From positions 62,001 to 126,000 of the forward strand of contig CAYGLF010000002.1 in the NCBI GenBank assembly GCA_964350945.1: DNA of 64,000 bases. The letters run 5' to 3'. Positions 59,887 to 64,000 of this stretch are shown in pieces (position 1 is the stretch's first letter; each line of letters starts with the position of its first letter). The notes beneath the pieces are model-generated. The model ran no database searches, was not told the DNA's origin, and saw only the letters and a list, made by a program, of their open reading frames with translations. Origin of the DNA: CAYGLF01 sp964350945 (GTDB lineage: Bacteria; Chlamydiota; Chlamydiia; Chlamydiales; JAAZZY01). Both the position numbers and the translations under genes were made by a program.

Positions 59887-61224
59887 ATGGTTGCACAAAT
59901 CAGAAAAAATGAGAATCAAAGCGAAGCTTTAAAGCTGAATGTTAAAGACGCTCAAGAGAACTTGAAAAAAGCTCCTCTAGCAGCGGTATCGGCACAAGTA
60001 GCTTTCAAAAAAAGCCGTCGCCCTCAGCAAAATGATATTAGCGATACGACGCGTCAAGAGGCTGCCAAAAAAGGATTGGGTAGTCAGCAAGCAGATGGTG
60101 GCTCGTCTATTTATAAGACATGGAAAGGAGACCCCCTCTCTTTATTTATGTTTTCTGCAGCCCCCATTATCATGATGCTTAACTTTGAGCTAAGAACGAC
60201 TTTGTCTGATGCTCAAACTATTGAAACAAAGGATCAAGTAGAAGCTGCTTTTGTGAGTGCTGCTCAAAAAGAAGCTCAAGGAGAGGCTCAGGCTGAGCAA
60301 ACAGATAAAGATGCTTCAGGGATCTTAGCAGGAGCTGTAGGTTCTGCTTTCCAAACGATTCAAGGTGGAGCTGATGAGCTTATTGGTAGAGATGTTTTCT
60401 CTAAAGAAGCTGAAAACCAAGGGCACATGATTGATGATTTAAGGTCTGCGAAAATAGTTCCTGAAGATCAGATACAGGCAGGAAATACATCAGATAGATT
60501 TGCTGAAGGGAAACAACTTGCTGCTGATTTTGAAAGATCATACAATGCACACTATGAAGAAATTGCTAATAAGCGCCAAGAATCATTAGGGGCTGCTGCA
60601 AGAGACAAAGCCTCTAGATCTTGCCTTGGAATGGGGAAAGATGATTCATTAGTAGAGCTTGAAAACAGAAACCTCATTGCGAAAGCTGCAAGTGAAAAGG
60701 CATTTGATGAACTTACCTGTGATCAACGCAACTCACTAAAAACGGATGCAGATTATGCAGAAGGTTTTATTGGTGAGTTAGGTGATGCAAATGCAGTGAG
60801 TGATAGATTACGCGGATTTAATAAGAGCGATCGTTCTGAAATGCTCAAACAGTTCGCAAAATCTAATAAAGGTTCCATATTGAGAAGAGGACTTTCAGAA
60901 ATCCGTGAACTTGTAAATAGAAAAGCAGATGCTGAAAGAGCATACTTTAATAACAAGCTGCAAACACGTCAGATGTTTTCGAATGCTATTTCAGGGATCG
61001 CATCTGGAGCCTATAAGATGGAGTCTAAAGATGCAATTATACAGGCAGCAGACGATGATGCAGAATCTAGACGTCAGGATGCAATTGCATCTGTAATGGC
61101 TTCAGCTCAAAATGCTCAAACTTCAGTGATTTCATCAGCTATTGAGCAAGTTAGAGCTCTTTTTGACTGGTATTCACAGATGGAATCTCAAGTTACTTCG
61201 GCGATTACGCAACATATGGCTTAA
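59887..61224 (+). CDS. T3SS minor translocator, CopD/SctB-like
   Basis: 445 residues. One hydrophobic segment near residues 80-100 (DPLSLFMFSAAPIIMMLNFEL, split at the first Pro) sits in an otherwise charged, Ala/Gln/Glu-rich helical protein, as in YopD/CopD. The N-terminus is polar and basic (KNENQSEALKLNVKDAQENL), and the C-terminal third is coiled-coil-like. It follows the CopB-like gene by 38 bases and ends at a clear terminator, so the pair is probably co-transcribed from P2. No LcrH/SycB-type TPR chaperone gene is next to it, unlike in Chlamydia. Confidence 0.72.
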   Translation: MVAQIRKNENQSEALKLNVKDAQENLKKAPLAAVSAQVAFKKSRRPQQNDISDTTRQEAAKKGLGSQQADGGSSIYKTWKGDPLSLFMFSAAPIIMMLNFELRTTLSDAQTIETKDQVEAAFVSAAQKEAQGEAQAEQTDKDASGILAGAVGSAFQTIQGGADELIGRDVFSKEAENQGHMIDDLRSAKIVPEDQIQAGNTSDRFAEGKQLAADFERSYNAHYEEIANKRQESLGAAARDKASRSCLGMGKDDSLVELENRNLIAKAASEKAFDELTCDQRNSLKTDADYAEGFIGELGDANAVSDRLRGFNKSDRSEMLKQFAKSNKGSILRRGLSEIRELVNRKADAERAYFNNKLQTRQMFSNAISGIASGAYKMESKDAIIQAADDDAESRRQDAIASVMASAQNAQTSVISSAIEQVRALFDWYSQMESQVTSAITQHMA

Positions 61225-61254
61225 GTATCCTTAAGACTTTCTTTTGAAAATTAG

Positions 61255-61282
61255 CCCCGCATATTTTGCGGGGTTTTTTTTT
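61255..61282 (+). terminator. Rho-independent terminator after the translocators
   Basis: CCCCGC (61255-61260), loop ATATTTT, GCGGGG (61268-61273), then nine T. It separates the translocator unit from the CdsD unit. Confidence 0.88.
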
Positions 61283-61359
61283 ATTCAAATTTTTTTTTGC
61301 TTTAAACTCTTTGATTCGCTACACACTAAAAAACTGCGAATATAAAAATAGCAACTTTC

Positions 61360-61782
61360 ATGGCTGAAGAAATACAAGAGTATACCAAGCAGATTTTAGA
61401 GCAGCTTGGAATGAATGAAGGGGGTTATCCAGATGATCATAAAATCTACCATATAGATTTTGGGAATAATCTGATTGTGCGTTACAACGACTTAGATCCA
61501 GGTGTGTATTTTAATAGTGATTTAGTCGTTTTAGAAAGTAAGAATCGAGAGGCATTTTTAATGTCGCTGATGCACCTTAATTTATTTGGCAGAGGTGCCC
61601 AAGGAGCTGTCTTTGGGTATGATGAGGGGATTAAACAGTTGACTTTGTCACTTGCAGTTCCTTATAGATTAAAGTTTAAAGAATTCAAAAATATTTTAGA
61701 AGACTTTGTAAATTACATTGAATTTTGGAAAACAGAACTTACCAAAGCCCAAATGGGTCAAAAAAGTGTTCTAAACGATTGA
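61360..61782 (+). CDS. T3SS chaperone, CesT-like (Scc4/CT663-like)
   Basis: 140 residues, small and acidic, with the alpha-beta layout of CesT/SycE class I chaperones (YTKQILEQLGMNEGGYPDDH; IVRYNDLDPGVYFNSDLVVLE). In Chlamydia the gene just before cdsD is CT663 (Scc4), which is both a chaperone of the CopN gatekeeper and a binder of sigma-66 RNA polymerase. This protein holds the same position, 11 bases before the CdsD start, which is the main ground for the call. Dual function here is inference. Confidence 0.7.
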   Translation: MAEEIQEYTKQILEQLGMNEGGYPDDHKIYHIDFGNNLIVRYNDLDPGVYFNSDLVVLESKNREAFLMSLMHLNLFGRGAQGAVFGYDEGIKQLTLSLAVPYRLKFKEFKNILEDFVNYIEFWKTELTKAQMGQKSVLND

Positions 61783-61793
61783 GCTAATTGAAT

Positions 61794-63695
61794 ATGGTTG
61801 CAAAACTAGTTGCTTTAGATGGCCCTGAGAAGGGGCTTGAATTAATTTTAGAGAAAGGTCAGAAATGGGTGATCGGAAGAGATCCTCAGAGCTGCGATTT
61901 TTTACTAGAGGATCCTAAAGTCTCTAGAGAGCATGCTCAAATAAGGTTTGAAAACGATCACTATTACATCAAAAACTTAAGTAAGACCAATCCCGTTCTT
62001 ATTGACAATGAGCCGGTTAAAAGAGAGAGAAAGCTCAGCTTTGACATGAGTCTAAAAATTGGGGAGTCTCATTTTAAGCTGGTTAATATTTCCTTCAAAA
62101 AGAAAGGGGCTTCAAGCGATTACGATCAAATTTTTGATGATCTAGACGAGCCTGCTATTTCTATTCACCCTCTTAAAGAAGAGCCTAAAGAGTCTCCTAT
62201 AGAAGATGGTAACTATGACACTATCTTCCAAGATCTTGGGGATGAAGGGACCTACGGGGACCTTTCAGAGGGGTATGTTTCTTCCGAACGCTTTATACTC
62301 AAAGTCTTGTCAGGGCCGAATACAGGCGCTGAGTTTTCGATGCAAAAGGGTCGTTCTTATATTATTGGGACCGATGTTACCGGTGCGGATATTATTTTTA
62401 ATGATTTAAGTGTTTCGCGTCACCATGCACGGATTTCTATTACTGATGAAGAGGAAATCTTAGTTGAGGATTTAGATAGCCGTAATGGTGTGGCTGTTGA
62501 TGGGGAGCAGATCACAGGGCAAAAGCTAGTCTCTTCTAAAAATCTGGTGAGCTTAGGAACCACGACCTTTTTAATTGTGGATCGAGAAGCTGGCGAAGAG
62601 ACGATTGTCACTCCTCGCGCTACCAAGAAACCTCCAGAGGAAAAACCGACTGAGCCTGAACCTTTTGAAGAAGTTCTTGGAGCTAAAAAGCAGCATTCTT
62701 TGAAATCAATGATCACAGAATCTTCTTTTATTATCACAGGTGTGCTCATCGCTGTAATTTTAGTCTTGGGATCGGGAGCTGTGTTACTTTTTAAAACATC
62801 TCCAGTTGAGTTCCCTCATAAGGACTATACTAAGAGTATCCAGGGGGTTTTAGGGAGTGAGTTTCCTGATGTTAAATTTACTTTTACCTCAGGAGTTGGA
62901 AGTCTCTTTTTAGTTGGGCATGTGCTCACAACTACGGAGCGAGACGAGCTCATCTACAAGCTCGATAATCTAAGTTATATTAGTCAAATAGACAACAATG
63001 TAGTGGTGGATGAGTATGTTAGCCAGGAGATGAACCTGATTCTAGCGCTGAACCCTGAATGGCAGGGTATTAGCGTGCATGCTCCAGAGCCTGGGCAGTT
63101 TGTGATGTCAGGCTATTTACCCACGCGGGAAGACAACGCAGAGCTTGTCGACTATATGAACTTGCAGTTCCCATATATTGATCGTTTAACGAACTATGTG
63201 ATTATAGAAGAGAACCTTTACCAAGATGTGATCAGCAAACTGCAAAACTATGGGTTTTACAATGTTTCCGTAGATCTTTCCAATGGGGCAGTGACCCTTT
63301 CGGGATATGTGAATTGTTCTTTTGAATCTGCCTTTGAGGGTGTTGTAAAAGATATTTCAAGGATTATGGGGGTTCGCTCTGTTAACAACTATGTGGTGAT
63401 TGTTGGTAAAAGTCAGTCGAACTCGGGCGCTTCTCAAGAACCACTTACCAAAGACCCCTCTATTGTTAATTTGACGAACTATGTTGATAAACAAGCTTCT
63501 ATTTCAGCATCTTACACTATCTCAGGTTTTGCTGCTCAAGGTGATCAAGGGAGAGCTGCTGAAGTCAATGGTCAGATTTTAACCGTTGGAAGTTATTTAG
63601 ATGGGATGCGAGTGATTGCAATTGAAGATGACTTTGTCTTTCTCGAAAAAAATGGTTTGAAATATAAAGTTGAATACCTTAGTACGAGAAAGTAA
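61794..63695 (+). CDS. sctD: T3SS inner-membrane ring protein SctD (CdsD), double FHA
   Basis: Forms the outer of the two inner-membrane rings of the injectisome. 633 residues from the ATG at 61794 (a TTG two codons upstream gives almost the same protein). Two cytoplasmic FHA domains: WVIGRDPQSCDFLLEDPKVS with REHAQI, and IIGTDVTGADIIF with SRHHARI and DSRNG. A single membrane segment (IITGVLIAVILVLGSG) lies near residue 315, then periplasmic ring-building (BON-like) modules. Two FHA domains are a chlamydial trait; C. trachomatis CdsD is longer. Confidence 0.9.
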   Translation: MVAKLVALDGPEKGLELILEKGQKWVIGRDPQSCDFLLEDPKVSREHAQIRFENDHYYIKNLSKTNPVLIDNEPVKRERKLSFDMSLKIGESHFKLVNISFKKKGASSDYDQIFDDLDEPAISIHPLKEEPKESPIEDGNYDTIFQDLGDEGTYGDLSEGYVSSERFILKVLSGPNTGAEFSMQKGRSYIIGTDVTGADIIFNDLSVSRHHARISITDEEEILVEDLDSRNGVAVDGEQITGQKLVSSKNLVSLGTTTFLIVDREAGEETIVTPRATKKPPEEKPTEPEPFEEVLGAKKQHSLKSMITESSFIITGVLIAVILVLGSGAVLLFKTSPVEFPHKDYTKSIQGVLGSEFPDVKFTFTSGVGSLFLVGHVLTTTERDELIYKLDNLSYISQIDNNVVVDEYVSQEMNLILALNPEWQGISVHAPEPGQFVMSGYLPTREDNAELVDYMNLQFPYIDRLTNYVIIEENLYQDVISKLQNYGFYNVSVDLSNGAVTLSGYVNCSFESAFEGVVKDISRIMGVRSVNNYVVIVGKSQSNSGASQEPLTKDPSIVNLTNYVDKQASISASYTISGFAAQGDQGRAAEVNGQILTVGSYLDGMRVIAIEDDFVFLEKNGLKYKVEYLSTRK

Positions 63696-63734
63696 CAAGG
63701 AAATAAAAAATATAACGATTTAGGGGACACGAAT

Positions 63735-63959
63735 ATGTTCGGTAAAAAAGGCAATGATGAAATTTCAAAGATGACCTATGAAATGGAATCGTGGGATTCA
63801 AAGAAAAAAGAAGAGATGATAGATCTTTGCTGCGAGCGCATTAGTCTTTTAAAGACAATGCTTCGAGAAGAAAACAGCACAACTGATAAATATAATGAAA
63901 TGGGCTTACTCATGCATGGTTACAATTCTATGAGAGAAGTCATTAACAGAATATCATAG
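63735..63959 (+). CDS. Small T3SS protein, CdsE/SctE-like needle chaperone candidate
   Basis: 74 residues, charged and helical (KKKEEMIDLCCERISLLKTM), the size and position of CT665 (CdsE), which lies between cdsD and the needle gene cdsF in Chlamydia and helps hold the needle subunit soluble. It starts 39 bases after sctD and ends 9 bases before the next start. The call rests on order and size more than on motifs. Confidence 0.7.
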   Translation: MFGKKGNDEISKMTYEMESWDSKKKEEMIDLCCERISLLKTMLREENSTTDKYNEMGLLMHGYNSMREVINRIS

Positions 63960-63968
63960 GGGAATACC

Positions 63969-64000
63969 ATGACTTTAAATTGGACAAACATGAGTGATGC
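63969..64000 (+). CDS. Start of the next T3SS gene, probable needle subunit (partial)
   Basis: The ATG at 63969, with AGGGGAA 5 bases before it, opens MTLNWTNMSDA and runs off the window. By order (cdsD, cdsE, cdsF) this should be the needle protein SctF/CdsF. Eleven residues cannot prove it. Confidence 0.6.
   Translation, partial: MTLNWTNMSD

Overview
This window looks like chromosome of a member of the Chlamydiota, most likely an environmental lineage (Simkania-, Waddlia- or Parachlamydia-like) rather than a Chlamydia sensu stricto. The assignment rests on lineage hallmarks in the sequence: topoisomerase I fused to a C-terminal SWIB domain, a tandem pair of TyrP-type aromatic amino-acid permeases, a double-length ThyX-family protein, a type III secretion (T3SS) block in the chlamydial order Scc4-like chaperone, double-FHA SctD/CdsD, CdsE-like protein, needle start, and CopB/CopD-like translocators. 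The DNA is AT-rich. No insertion sequence, phage or CRISPR array was seen. The exact genus is inference.

Layout. 1-3.5 kb: end of an unknown gene, hemB, an SDR protein, then tspO and a UV-damage endonuclease on the minus strand. 3.9-13 kb: a plus-strand run of thyX, two tyrP copies, trpS, dps, a SpeD-like protein with an altered processing site, uvrB, and an alanine/serine-rich possible T3SS substrate ending at a clear terminator. 13-19 kb: topA-SWIB, a membrane protein with an HExxH motif, and a PcrA/UvrD helicase. 18.8-23.2 kb: an exported L,D-transpeptidase-like protein and a NamZ-like muramidase (cell wall), then groES-groEL with a consensus promoter and a CIRCE-like element, and a small FmdB zinc ribbon. 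23.2-29.7 kb: trkH-trkA potassium uptake, tRNA-Arg(ACG), an MBL-fold hydrolase, a 2-Cys peroxiredoxin, a small unknown gene and enolase.

29.8-40.8 kb is a surface-sugar or glycoconjugate region: a glycosyltransferase, three sugar epimerase/reductase-type SDRs, a GHMP sugar kinase, WbpE-like aminotransferase, WlbA/WbpB-like dehydrogenase, an orphan thiamine-diphosphate E1 alpha/beta pair, a small unknown protein and a methyltransferase. Two start-less open stretches here may be gene remnants. 40.8-54.4 kb: a PgeF-type protein, a large exported protein built of about 30 MORN-type repeats, a Cys-rich small protein, rsmD, a VWA-domain membrane protein overlapping an exported TPR protein, a Pro/Thr-rich gene lacking a good start, a DMT permease, and two further membrane-anchored TPR proteins.

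54.5-64 kb is the virulence end: an OmpR-type response regulator without a kinase beside it, then two transcription units with near-identical strong promoters. The first makes three small helical proteins that share an NWxxLA/NWxxFA motif; the second makes the CopB/CopD-like translocators. A terminator separates them from the Scc4-like / CdsD / CdsE / needle block, which runs off the window. The three-gene cassette sits where Yersinia keeps its tip protein and chaperone genes, and is the best candidate here for something undescribed.
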